A stretch of 64,000 nucleotides of DNA from Leptolyngbya sp. KIOST-1 (GCF_000763385.1 NZ_JQFA01000002.1:62001-126000), one strand, 5' to 3'. Positions 31,492-40,674 are shown, counted from the first letter of the stretch. Notes: a model not told the origin generated them from the sequence alone. Translations and numbers: made by a program.

Positions 31492-34400
31492 CTAGTATTC
31501 TACTCTGACTCTCAGATTCATCCGCTCAACTGGGTTACGGGTTAGTGCCTGCTGAAGCCCCTGGATCTCCGACCCCTCTGGAGCCATAGGGGCATCTAGC
31601 TTGAGTCTCACGGTTAGCGTCAGGCTAGCCTGGGTCTCCGGCAGGTTCAGCATGCCATTCAGCGTGCTAAAAAAGCTCTGGAACCCGCGCACATCTCCCT
31701 GGTACTCTAGCCGCACAAACTGCTGCCCGGTTTGCACCGTCACAAACTGCTGGATTTCAACTGGGTAGCGAGCCAGCAGGGGCAGAGTCGTGCCCATCTT
31801 GCGGTAGTCCGTCACGTCGCTCACTGAGAAGTCTAGGGCGGCGATCGCCTGCGGCTGATAATCCCTCAACCAATCCGCCAAATCGTTGAATATTTTGTTG
31901 GGGCTGCCCTCTAAGTCTTTTTCAGTGGGCTTCTCTAACAACGGTAGAGTTCCATACCCCCCACCCCCTTCGCCGCCATTGGGTGGCTTGGTGCCCCCCG
32001 CCGGGTACAGCATTACGGTCTGCACCGCCTCACCGATTTCCCCCGTGCCGTAGTCCGCCACCACCCTAAACTGGGTCGTCTTGGCAATCTGCCCCTGGTA
32101 CTCATCCGAAGGCAAAAACTGGTCGCCCACCAGGCTACCATCCTGGTACAGGCTGACCTTCAGCGCCTCCTTGGCCCGCCAGCGCACCTGCACCGTCCGC
32201 TCGTCGCCGCCCCCGGCCAACAGCTGAGCACTCAACTCCACCACCTTCGGCTCAGGCGGCTTCAGCAGCCCCCGCCGGTAAAGCTCTGCCCGCTCAGAAA
32301 ACTCAATCGTGGTGGGCATTCCCACCGCAGCCCCATCGGTTTTGATGTAGAGCTGCTCTCCCACCTTGAGATCCCACTGGCCTTCGCTCAGCCCTTTGCG
32401 GATCGTCTCCCGAAGCTTAGCCACCTCCGCATCGAGCAGCATGTTCAGAGCCAAGTCCTTAGCAAACTGTTCTCGCAGTTGGCGCGTCGTCCAGTGGTCG
32501 AGCCCCGTGGGCCACACCTTTTGCAGTAGGTAGGCAGGAGCATAGGGGGCGGCATCTTCGCCCCGCACCTTGCCGCAGTCCTTCAGCGCCTTCAGCACCA
32601 CATCCTGTTGGTTGCGGTTGCCCTTCACGGTGCTGGCATCCTGGGCGGGCAAAGGGTAATGCATCAATCCCTTGGGCGCTTTCACGGGGTCATTAGCCGG
32701 GTAGAACAGGTGGCGGTAGGCGTTGGTCAAAGCCACCCGCACCGCCAAATCCAACTCCCCTTCCTTTTGCTTGATCTGGTCCTGCTGACTCTGGGAGAGG
32801 TCGTCCATGCGGTTCTGACTGCGCAGGATAGCCCGCACCGCCTTAAACTCGCGGGTGATGTCAATCGCCCGATCTAGCTCCTGGTCGTTGGCCAGCAAAA
32901 ACAGCAGCCGATTGCGGAAGGTGCGAAACTTACCCGACTCGCCCGTGTTGTTAAAAATCTGCTCGATCAGCGCGGGCGGGCCGTCGGTGGAGCTGCTAAT
33001 CTTCGCCTCGTTAAAGTCGATGATGCACAGGGCAATGGTACTGGGGTCATCGTCCACATCGTGGGCACCCTCGGGGCCAGCCACCAACTGAAAGAACTTG
33101 GTGGCAAAGATGGTATCGCGCCGGGTGCGGAGTTCCTCCTTCGCCTCGGTGATGCCGACCTGCTCTTTCTCCTCGGCAATGATCTTGTTGATCGAGGGTT
33201 CTTCCTTGAACCGGGCCACGGAGGTGATGGGGTCCACATCCAGATACCAGGCCACACCGCTCAGCCGTTCTAGGGCGCGGTCTACAAAGCTGATATCCAC
33301 ACCTGGAGTCAGCAGCGACAGGTTTAGCTCGGCGCGGCGAATGCCCGAGGAGATGCCCTGGGTGAGGGAGTGCAGGAACACCGTGCGGCCTACCCAGGTG
33401 GAAAAAGGCGGCTTGCCAGCGGTAATCCACTCCTGGTCTTGCAGTTGGGCGTGGGCTTCACGGCCATTGGGGTTGTAGATATCGGCGGCGATTGGCAGAC
33501 GCATCAGGGGCCGCTGGAGCCGCGAGGTCAGGTCGCTGGTGATCTCTTCCTCTAGGCCTACCGGTAGGTGGTGGGGGTGAATCATCGGCAGGCGCTGTTC
33601 GGGGTGCTGCCACAGGTAGCGCACCACCCGCGCAAACAGCCGCAGGGCTCCCCGCGTGCGCTGAAACTCAGGGATGGAGGCAATCTTTTTGGTCAGCAGG
33701 TTAAACAGCTCGGGGTGGAAGGGGTAGCTGTTGGCGATCGCCCTGGCGTAGGTGGCATCTTTACAACCATCGGGCAGGTTTGCCCGGCTAGCCCGAAAGG
33801 CTTGGAGGTAATCCTCAGCGGCCTTCTCCGCTGCCTCGGCGCTGATGCTGGCAAATAGCCGCTGGCGAACGATGTTGTACACCTCAATGTCGGTGCTGGG
33901 GCTCAGCACCCGCTCCTGCCGCGCCGAGGCCCGAATCAGCTCCTGCTGAATTTCGGCTGTTTCCTTGGCAAAGGTATCGGACTCTGAGGCCAGGGAATAA
34001 ACAAACACCAGGTTGTTGCAGGAGGCCGCTTGATCCATCAGCGAGAACAAAAAGGCTACCACCTGATCGGCCAGGGTGCTCTGCCCCACCGTTTTGGCCT
34101 TGGCCGCCCGCAGGTGACGAGCAATCTCATCGAGAATAATCAGCGTCGGTTCTTGGCCAATCAGGCGATCGATTACCGAGGTGCCAGGGCTAATGCGGTT
34201 TTCGTCTGCCCCCCGCAGCAGCTGGTATCCGTCTATGCCACCGATCTGGTAGGCAATTTCGCCCCACAGGGTGTAGGTGGTGATCCCCGTTTCGGGGTGA
34301 TACACCCCCGCCTCTGGGTCTAAATCCCGTCCATCCACCGCCGCCACCTGAATGGGGCGATCTGGAATCAGCGAAATATCGTCCACAAAGCGGTTGAGCC

Positions 34401-34719
34401 CATCGATCTGCCGCCCCTGCTTAGCCATATGCCACAGGGCAATCTCGTCGTGGGTTTTGCCGCCTCCGAAGCTGGTCTCTAGCCGAATCACTGGAGATCC
34501 AATCAACCGCTCGGTCAGCCGTCCAAAGACCTCGGTAATCAGAGTTTTCAGGCCATCGGTTGGAAAGGTGTTGGCTAGAAAAACCGCAGGTTTTTGATAG
34601 ATCTGGGGAGCCTTGCCCTCCACCACAGGCCGAAGCTTGGCTGCGAACAAGTCGAGGGAGAGGTCACCAGAGCGAATCTCATCCCTGGGGACACAGGTAT
34701 CAAAGACAGTTGGCAGCAT
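31492..34719 (-). CDS. DUF499 AAA+-like ATPase of the Hma system
   Basis: 1075 aa from the ATG at 34719 (MLPTVFDTCVPRDEI). Upstream in-frame codons to 34803 lack family sequence. Walker A is SFGGGKTH (83-90), Walker B LIILDEIARHL (193-202), followed by a sensor-like VYSLASESD and an Arg-containing SARQERVLSP. DUF499 ATPases are tagged as anti-phage associated and occur with DUF1156 methyltransferases. Central helical repeats and a C-terminal beta domain ending MNLRVRVEY follow. It would supply ATP-driven recognition or translocation. It is transcribed on the minus strand ahead of the small accessory genes; the methylase operon lies beyond DarTG. Confidence 0.87.
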   Translation of the reverse strand: MLPTVFDTCVPRDEIRSGDLSLDLFAAKLRPVVEGKAPQIYQKPAVFLANTFPTDGLKTLITEVFGRLTERLIGSPVIRLETSFGGGKTHDEIALWHMAKQGRQIDGLNRFVDDISLIPDRPIQVAAVDGRDLDPEAGVYHPETGITTYTLWGEIAYQIGGIDGYQLLRGADENRISPGTSVIDRLIGQEPTLIILDEIARHLRAAKAKTVGQSTLADQVVAFLFSLMDQAASCNNLVFVYSLASESDTFAKETAEIQQELIRASARQERVLSPSTDIEVYNIVRQRLFASISAEAAEKAAEDYLQAFRASRANLPDGCKDATYARAIANSYPFHPELFNLLTKKIASIPEFQRTRGALRLFARVVRYLWQHPEQRLPMIHPHHLPVGLEEEITSDLTSRLQRPLMRLPIAADIYNPNGREAHAQLQDQEWITAGKPPFSTWVGRTVFLHSLTQGISSGIRRAELNLSLLTPGVDISFVDRALERLSGVAWYLDVDPITSVARFKEEPSINKIIAEEKEQVGITEAKEELRTRRDTIFATKFFQLVAGPEGAHDVDDDPSTIALCIIDFNEAKISSSTDGPPALIEQIFNNTGESGKFRTFRNRLLFLLANDQELDRAIDITREFKAVRAILRSQNRMDDLSQSQQDQIKQKEGELDLAVRVALTNAYRHLFYPANDPVKAPKGLMHYPLPAQDASTVKGNRNQQDVVLKALKDCGKVRGEDAAPYAPAYLLQKVWPTGLDHWTTRQLREQFAKDLALNMLLDAEVAKLRETIRKGLSEGQWDLKVGEQLYIKTDGAAVGMPTTIEFSERAELYRRGLLKPPEPKVVELSAQLLAGGGDERTVQVRWRAKEALKVSLYQDGSLVGDQFLPSDEYQGQIAKTTQFRVVADYGTGEIGEAVQTVMLYPAGGTKPPNGGEGGGGYGTLPLLEKPTEKDLEGSPNKIFNDLADWLRDYQPQAIAALDFSVSDVTDYRKMGTTLPLLARYPVEIQQFVTVQTGQQFVRLEYQGDVRGFQSFFSTLNGMLNLPETQASLTLTVRLKLDAPMAPEGSEIQGLQQALTRNPVERMNLRVRVEY

Positions 34720-35047
34720 GGGAAAAGGGCTTTGGCGTGGAACAACGGGAATCAGCCATCTTATTGAGACCGTGAGGGCAGGCTCTCTTAAGAGCATTCC
34801 CATGGAGATGGTTAACGCAGCCTAGGGGGCAAATTTCTCCGCTTGCTCCTTATTACATCGCTAACTCCCTATAGACCGGAGCAGCCTGATGTAAGTGTTT
34901 ACATTTTCTACAGGCCAACCCACGGAATGCAGGGAATTCTATGAAGGACTGGGTTCTAGGATCGCTCAACACAGGCATAATTGCTGGACAAGAGAAAGGT
35001 TAAGGGCCACTGAGCGATCCGTAGACCTATCCATGTACCGCCTAACG

Positions 35048-35336
35048 TTAGGCAATCTGCTCAATCTGACATTCAAAGCCCTCGCCATACCCCTTATACC
35101 AGCACGGCAGAACGCCTTCCGAGCCATCGGTAAACCGCACGGTCAACCGCTCCAAGGTGATCCAGTCATAACCATACGCATTCTCGGGCTGTGCCAACCG
35201 CTCTCGGCGCAACACCCGCTCTACTCGCGCCAGCGTGGCCCAACCACAGGCCGGAATCCCAGCGTAGCTCTCCCATACATCCGAGATCAGCCCGACCGCA
35301 TCGAGCGAAAGACTTTGGGAACATTGATCTTGGTCG
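35048..35336 (-). pseudogene. 3' remnant of an unidentified gene
   Basis: The minus strand is open from about 35336 to a TAA at 35048-35050 with protein-like sequence: VGLISDVWESYAGIPACGWATL, VERVLRRERLAQ, YGYDWITLERLTVRF, LPCWYKGYGEGFECQIEQIA. No start codon is present in this frame. Its beginning overlaps, in another frame, the end of the truncated hsdR fragment. A deletion has therefore probably joined two genes. Identity unknown. Confidence 0.5.
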
Positions 35337-35631
35337 AGTAGGCAAACTTGAGGTCTAGCAGCTCTGCGTAGGCTTTGGCTTGTTGCAAACCGTCTTGGGG
35401 CGACTTGTTTTTTCGTTTGGCCTCAACCACAGCCAGAGGAGTGTCGCGGTTGTAGCAAAGCAAATAATCGGCAAACTTTTGGCGGCGACGGCGGGTACGG
35501 GTGCCTGTAGTTAAGATGCGGCCCGCATCAATGGGGTACTGCTCTGCAATCTGGTGGGGCTCTCGCTCCCAATCGCTGAGGCGGGGCAAGACGTACTTTC
35601 TACAGGTATCAGCCTCGTTGAGACCCGACAT
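35287..35631 (-). pseudogene. truncated type I restriction subunit R (N-terminal nuclease part)
   Basis: 114 aa remain of a protein that is normally about 800-1000 aa. The segment NEADTCRKYVLPRL, then KFADYLLCYNRDTPLAVVEAKRKNK, is the HsdR N-terminal PD-(D/E)xK nuclease region (Asp in FADYL, Glu-x-Lys in VEAKR). Homology runs to LLDLKFAYST, after which the frame reads only 12 unrelated codons. No helicase motor, hsdM or hsdS is present, so it cannot restrict. A relic of an earlier defence module. Confidence 0.7.
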
Positions 35632-35815
35632 GCGCTAAACCAGGGCTTGCAAAAATGGAGACAGGCTAGACAGTAAGCAGTTTCGCTTCTTATCTTAGTC
35701 TGCCCCCCTACTTAGCAAGTGGCTCACCTCGAAGTCTTTACGACGGCACCTCAAGGATTGCATTCTTTGCTGTGGATGAACCCCAACAGAGAAATGCAAC
35801 CCAGGGGTGCAACAG

Positions 35816-36100
35816 TTAATCTAACTGCCTATCGCGCCTCAGCAGGCTAAACACTTCCCCCTGCTCTGGGGTAATCAAAATCCCCGACGGTGGGATCGTC
35901 ACCAACTGGCTCCAGGTGACCTGCTCGGCATAGTTCAGCACATGCAGCTGGTGGATAGCTGATCGCACCCCCTCCGGTGACCCAATCACCAAATGGCGCA
36001 ACCGCTCCCGTCCCGGCTGGGCCTCCGGATTCGCCAACAGCAACGGGTTCGTCGCCTCGCCCCGCCGGGCCAGCGCCACCAAATACGGCAAACACAACAT
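35816..36100 (-). CDS. small hypothetical protein, related to the protein at 18753-19055
   Basis: 94 aa from the internal ATG at 36100; a start at 36142 is possible. The core RHLVIGSPEGVRSAIHQLH then YAEQVTWSQLVTIPPSG matches the pattern of the small protein near the other end of the island. The C-terminus (TPEQGEVFSLLRRDRQ) also parallels its GELMKMLVKYF. The family seems widespread in cyanobacteria without known function. Confidence 0.55.
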   Translation of the reverse strand: MLCLPYLVALARRGEATNPLLLANPEAQPGRERLRHLVIGSPEGVRSAIHQLHVLNYAEQVTWSQLVTIPPSGILITPEQGEVFSLLRRDRQLD

Positions 36101-36142
36101 GAGGAATTCCTCCAAAACAACAGTGGGTAGGAAATTCCCCAA

Positions 36143-37128
36143 AAATTTGGCCGCCCCAGACGTTGTGCAGTTCGGGGCGGCCTAAGCAATAATAGCCTCA
36201 GCCTCCGAGACTGGTCTGATCAGCCTTGGGGGTTAGGTGCCGGTTGGTGTCCCCACACCTTCCGGTACCGTTGACCAAATTTTTGGGAAGACAGACTGCA
36301 CGCACACAGCCTTAGCACAGTAAGCTACTCGAATACCACACCAGGCGCAAGTAAGAATTGTTACCGTTGGTGAAACCTTGAATGGCAGCACTCAACCGCT
36401 GTTTGCCCTACTCAAAACCTTGGTTTCTGGCCCGCGATCGCTGTTCAAGAGTCCCTTCAGGTTCACCCACCGCTCCAGACACCTGATTGGCCTCCCCCTA
36501 TGCTTTCTTCGCGCCCCCAAAACCCTTATTGCACTGACCAGCAGATTCATCGGCTCGGTTGTGAGCTGCATCAGGGGATGGCGATCATGGTTTTGCACCG
36601 CTGAAAGATTCCCCCAACCGCCTCAGTCATCCATCAGGCCCAGCGTTAGCACCCTCCAGCGATCGCGATCGTCCTTCCACCCCTGCAACTCTTTCCACTG
36701 CCGGAGCCGATGCTTCCATCATCAATGCAGATCGCTGATTGCATAGACTGAAACCTAGTACTTCCGCCCCAAACCATGCCGCCATCCCTCTAAATCAACC
36801 CGAACGGGTTAAAACCTCTACCTTGCCCAGCCAAAACAACCGGTGCTGTCGCTGTCCTTATAGCTCCATGCCGCTCAATTCACCCGTTCTTCATCAAAAC
36901 CCTTCATTTCTGGTCACAATCTTGCTATTTCTGCCAAGCGTTGTGGGTTCTCCCTGGGCAATCTGCCCTTAGGCGAGACACCCAGACGCCAACCCCTGCC
37001 GTCGTCTCACAGTTACGCATTGCCACAACTCAAGTCACTTCACCCGGTCATCGCCCCAGACCGGCGACTGCGTTGCAGGCAAACCCGTCTATGCAAACCT
37101 ACTCACCCTCATCCAGGGCACATCTAAC
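36143..37128. other. long gap without recognised gene
   Basis: 986 bp. Open frames here have skewed, low-complexity translations rich in Arg/Ser/Pro and no Shine-Dalgarno sites. No tRNA, terminator or large repeat was recognised. It could include a long 5' leader or ncRNA for the gene at 37129, but nothing in the sequence proves that. Confidence 0.4.
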
Positions 37129-37488
37129 ATGAACACCGTTGACTTTTCCCGTCGCGTTTCGGCTAAAACCATCAATGCCGACATTGATTCCTTCCACGGT
37201 TTGAGCTTCATCAAGAACTATATCCCCGTCCGCAGCGAAGCTACCCCCGAAGCCCTCAAAGCCGGTTACGAGGCGATGCTGGCCAAGCAGCAAAACGAGA
37301 CCGAACTCATGGCCGCGATTAAAGCCGCCTCCGATGCCGCCCGCCTGGCCGAAGTCGAATTTCACGACATGGTGATGGCGATGAAAGAAACCGTGCGCGG
37401 CCAGTATGGCCCCAACAGCGACGAAGCCCAGGCGATCGGCTACAAGAAAAAGTCGGAATACAAGCGCCGCACCCGCCGCAGCGCCTAG
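37129..37488 (+). CDS. conserved hypothetical protein
   Basis: 119 aa, helical and charged. The start MNTVDFSRRVSAKTINADID has a conserved look, the middle is Ala-rich (YEAMLAKQQNETELMAAIKAASDAARLAEVEFHD), and the basic tail KKKSEYKRRTRR may bind nucleic acid. A strong terminator 32 bp downstream shows it is a transcribed single gene. No family recognised; likely common in Leptolyngbya-type cyanobacteria (impression). Confidence 0.65.
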   Translation: MNTVDFSRRVSAKTINADIDSFHGLSFIKNYIPVRSEATPEALKAGYEAMLAKQQNETELMAAIKAASDAARLAEVEFHDMVMAMKETVRGQYGPNSDEAQAIGYKKKSEYKRRTRRSA

Positions 37489-37519
37489 CGATTGTTGACA
37501 CAACAACTACATTCCCCCC

Positions 37520-37552
37520 AAGACCCGTTAGCTAAGCCAACGGGTCTTTTTT
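37520..37552 (+). terminator. Rho-independent terminator
   Basis: AAGACCCGTT (37520-37529) pairs perfectly with AACGGGTCTT (37539-37548), 9-nt loop, followed by TTTT. It ends the 37129 gene. Confidence 0.9.
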
Positions 37553-37622
37553 AGTACCTTACCGAACTCCAAACCTAAGGCTTTCGCCAACTCACCTAGG
37601 CCGATGCCCCGACCTAAAGGAT

Positions 37623-38396
37623 TTGATTCCCCGTGAACCTAGCGGGCAGTCACGGATTCCAGACCGCGCCTTTGCTCAGATTTTCTCCAAGAATATCGTG
37701 CAGCAGGGGTTTGCTGAGGCGGCTCAGGCCCAGATCCAGGCTGAGGCAGCGCCCGAAGTGGAGCAAGGACAGGGGGATGAGCGATCGCTCATGCCCAGCG
37801 ATATGCGGCAATACCTGGAAGTGAAAGACCAGTATCCCGATGCGATCGTGCTGGTGAAGTTGCCGGATCAGCGGTTTTATGAGGCGTTTTTTGACAGGGC
37901 TCGGCCCTTGATCGAGCATCTGGAGATGATTGGCACCAGCATGGAGTCTGGGGTAAAGGAACTTGGACGGGTACGAGTGGCAGGGTTTCCCGTGGAGAGT
38001 TTGCACAAGTACTTGGACAGGTTGACCCAGCAGGGGGAGGTGGTGATTGTTGATGGGGAGGGGGCGATCGCCGCCCTTGTTGTAGAGGCAACACCGCAGC
38101 CTGACTCTGAAACCGTGGTTACTGCTCCAGCCACTGAAGAACCTGAATTTCGGGTGCAGAGCCTGTTTGATGTAGAACCCTTTCGGACAGGTGCTCCTAC
38201 TAGCCAAGGGCTACGACCTGGCACAGATCCGCTATGGCAGCAGGAGCAGGCGGCAGTGGTGCCTTCACAGGATTTACCGTCCCTCGATCTGCCTCAGTCT
38301 AACCCTGTAAACCCTGCCCAAGGACCATCGCTGTCGGGGACTTTTTGTGATAGCTCGAGGCTCAGAACTGGCGAAAATTCTACGGCACTCAGGTGA
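37623..38396 (+). CDS. MutS domain I-like protein, probable fragment
   Basis: 257 aa from a TTG; the frame is open further upstream without an ATG, so the start is unclear. Residues about 57-150 (MPSDMRQYLEVKDQYPDAI, LVKLPDQRFYEAFFDRA, RVRVAGFPVESLHKYLDRL, VVIVD) match the mismatch-recognition domain I of MutS, including the conserved Phe in DQRFYEAF. No MutS core, clamp or ATPase follows. The rest is Pro/Gln-rich linker, ending in a short unrelated tail. Such isolated MutS-I domains occur in large mobile-element proteins of cyanobacteria (recalled), so this is probably a leftover of one. Confidence 0.5.
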   Translation: MIPREPSGQSRIPDRAFAQIFSKNIVQQGFAEAAQAQIQAEAAPEVEQGQGDERSLMPSDMRQYLEVKDQYPDAIVLVKLPDQRFYEAFFDRARPLIEHLEMIGTSMESGVKELGRVRVAGFPVESLHKYLDRLTQQGEVVIVDGEGAIAALVVEATPQPDSETVVTAPATEEPEFRVQSLFDVEPFRTGAPTSQGLRPGTDPLWQQEQAAVVPSQDLPSLDLPQSNPVNPAQGPSLSGTFCDSSRLRTGENSTALR

Positions 38397-38589
38397 TCGC
38401 TGGTGTTGGTTACTCGCAGTTTAGGATTTAAGACGGTATGCCTATAATTTTTGAAGTTATTTGAAGTTGTTGAATGCCTTGGCTGTAAACAAGCTACAAT
38501 AGTAAGTATGAATTAAATAGACGCCTTTTTTCCCTCTTCATTTGAACTGGCGGCGCTATCCAAGGTTATTTCAGAGGTATAGCTTGCCC

Positions 38590-38731
38590 CTGATTGACTG
38601 ATAAAACCCCTGCAACCCTTGTCCTGCCGTAGGATGGGTTGGTGCTAGTATAACCCGTCGAAATCGTCTCTGGTGTTGGGTTTTGTTTCGCTTAACGCCA
38701 ACCTACACCTTGACTTTTGTCAGTCAATCAG
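38590..38731. mobile_element. 142-bp MITE with IS4-like ends and exact 9-bp target duplication
   Basis: Left end CTGATTGACTGATAAAA and the complement of the right end CTGATTGACTGACAAAA differ at one base. AGCTTGCCC is directly repeated outside both ends (38581-38589, 38732-38740). The ends match those of the IS4-like element at 50941-52261, whose target duplication is also 9 bp. There is no coding sequence. Inside are opposed GTAGG and CCTAC blocks. Confidence 0.85.
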
Positions 38732-38740
38732 AGCTTGCCC

Positions 38741-39301
38741 ATATATTGCCATGAGCAGCTAATTCGGTGAGCACTGTGTATCATTGTCAGGTTTCTCATG
38801 GACAGGTGCCAAGCCAAAGCGTTAGAAAGTTGCTAAGTTTGGGTATGCCTGAGTAAATATATGGCCGTTAGAGAATATGTTAGGCAGTCACCTCAGTTGT
38901 TTATGCCTGCCACTTCAGCGCTTTGGCAAATTAGAAAATAGAGAACCTGATCAATTGAGTAAAGCAAAGTAAGCCATAACAGCAGTAAGCTTTGCTAGCT
39001 TCCGAGTGCGCTGCACTCGGCCTATAGCTTTAGACTTCAGAGTATCTAAAAAAATATAGAACTTGTCAATAAAATCAAAGAGTTCACAAGAATTTCAGGC
39101 CTTAAGCATTAGCAATAAAGTAATTAGTCGAGATGCCCTTTGCAGGCCACTATTTTTTAATCCAGGGTGATTCTTAAAGGGCTTTGAGTAGACAGAATGG
39201 TGCCCTCAGCAGTTGGGCTGGTCTTGGGCTGAACTGTTGTGGGTAGATCAAGGTCCTCAGCTGGGTGCTGAGCAGGATGGTTGCACATTATTAGAGGCAT
39301 T
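38741..39301. other. gap with one hairpin, no gene recognised
   Basis: An AT-rich 561-bp stretch before the glycosyltransferase. The perfect hairpin CCGAGTGC-GCT-GCACTCGG lies at 39002-39020 and may be a terminator-like or repeat structure without a T-run. Nothing else stands out. Confidence 0.4.
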
Positions 39302-40402
39302 ATGCGCGTTGCCCAGGTTACCCCGCTGTGGGAGCAGGTTCCCCCCTTGGCCTACGGAGGCACAGAGATGGTGGTGAGTTTGCTCACCGAAGAGCTGGTG
39401 CGCCGAGGGCACCAGGTGACGCTGTTTGCCTCGGGCGATTCGCAGACGCAGGCGCTGCTAGAGCCGGGGTGCGATCGCGCCCTGCGGCCCCTCGGCGTGC
39501 TGCCCCCCGCCTACGCTGGCTACGAGCAGCGCCAGCTGGGCCATGTCTTTGGCCACGCCAGCGATTTCGACATCATTCACTCCCACATGGATGCGGCGGC
39601 CCTAGCCCCCACCCACCATAGCCAAACCCCGGTGGTGCACACCCTGCACGGGCCGTTTACCGCCGCCTCTGAGCAAATTTTTGGCCAGTATCGGCAGCAG
39701 AATTTAGTCACCGTGTCCAGATCGCAGCAGCGGCCTGAGCTGGGGCTTAACTATGTGGCGACGGTGTACAACGCCATCGCCCTAGAGCAGTTTAATTTTT
39801 ACCCCCAGCCCCAAGCCCCGCCCTACCTAGCCTTTTTGGGCCGTATGTCGGTGGAAAAAGGCCCCCACCTGGCGATCGCGATCGCCCAGCGCCTTGGCTG
39901 GCCGCTGAAGATGGCGGGCAAGGTCGATGCTGAAGATCAGGCCTTTTTTGATCGCGAGGTGGCCCCCCACATCGACGGCGAGCAAATTGTGTACCTGGGC
40001 GAGGTCAGCCAATCGCAGAAAAAACCCCTGATCGGCCACGCCACGGCAACGCTGTTTCCGATTACCTGGCCCGAGCCCTTTGGCCTGGTAATGGCCGAAT
40101 CCATGGCCAGCGGCACCCCGGTGGTTGCCATGGCCCTGGGCTCGGCCCCGGAGGTGGTGGCCCACGGCGAGACCGGCTTTCTGTGCCACAGCGTGGAAGA
40201 CTGCGTCGCGGCGGTGGGGCAAATTCACCAGATTAGTCGCCAGGCCTGCCGCGACCATGTGGCGCTCAACTTTGGCGTGGGGCGCATGGTAGATGGCTAC
40301 GAGGCGGTGTACCGCGCGGTGATCGGCCAGCGCGATCGCTCCGTCAGCGAAACCCGCGATCGCGATATGCGCCCCCGCCGCCCCGATCTATCGTCTACTT
40401 AG
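39302..40402 (+). CDS. glycosyltransferase family 4 protein
   Basis: 366 aa from ATG 39302 (MRVAQVTPLWE) with AGAGG upstream; an in-frame TTG 21 bp earlier is unlikely. GT-B fold: an N-terminal Rossmann half with PLAYGGTEMVVSLLTEEL and IHSHMDAAAL, and a C-terminal nucleotide-sugar half with YLAFLGRMSVEKGPHLAIAIA and WPEPFGLVMAESMASGTPVV (the E-x7-E motif). It transfers sugar from an NDP- or ADP-donor; the acceptor is unknown. The downstream gene is an amylo-alpha-1,6-glucosidase-like enzyme, suggesting joint action on an alpha-glucan or compatible solute (inference). Confidence 0.88.
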   Translation: MRVAQVTPLWEQVPPLAYGGTEMVVSLLTEELVRRGHQVTLFASGDSQTQALLEPGCDRALRPLGVLPPAYAGYEQRQLGHVFGHASDFDIIHSHMDAAALAPTHHSQTPVVHTLHGPFTAASEQIFGQYRQQNLVTVSRSQQRPELGLNYVATVYNAIALEQFNFYPQPQAPPYLAFLGRMSVEKGPHLAIAIAQRLGWPLKMAGKVDAEDQAFFDREVAPHIDGEQIVYLGEVSQSQKKPLIGHATATLFPITWPEPFGLVMAESMASGTPVVAMALGSAPEVVAHGETGFLCHSVEDCVAAVGQIHQISRQACRDHVALNFGVGRMVDGYEAVYRAVIGQRDRSVSETRDRDMRPRRPDLSST

Positions 40403-40436
40403 CCTGAGTTCGGCATAAAAAATTCCTGAAAAAGCA

Positions 40437-40574
40437 GGCCCTCTGTCCCCTCCCGGGAGGGGTAGGGGTGGGTTAGTCCATGCCCCACCATGTCGCCTCC
40501 CTGCCCCTAGGGACTTGTGTGGTGCAGGAGAGTTCACCCACCCCGCCCGTTGGGCACCCCTCCAAGGAGGGGAT
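40437..40574. repeat. GC-rich inverted-repeat unit upstream of the debranching gene
   Basis: Several short opposed stems such as CCCCTCCCGGGAGGGG and CCCCTCCAAGGAGGGG bracket the stretch between the glycosyltransferase and the debranching enzyme. Related C-rich/G-rich stems occur near 49.35, 60.8, 61.05 and 62.6 kb. It looks like a dispersed non-coding repeat; boundaries are approximate. Confidence 0.35.
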
Positions 40575-40674
40575 GGCATTATCCCAAGCTAACGTTACTG
40601 AAATAATTTCCCTCTCAACGGTGGGCAGTGCCCGCCCAGCTCTGCTCCCGTCCCACCCCACAAGGATCTCAACC

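Noticed and set aside
34895..35341. Plus-strand open frame between the ATPase and the hsdR remnant
   Set aside because: The minus strand there encodes a more protein-like remnant; the plus frame has no ribosome site and no recognisable sequence.
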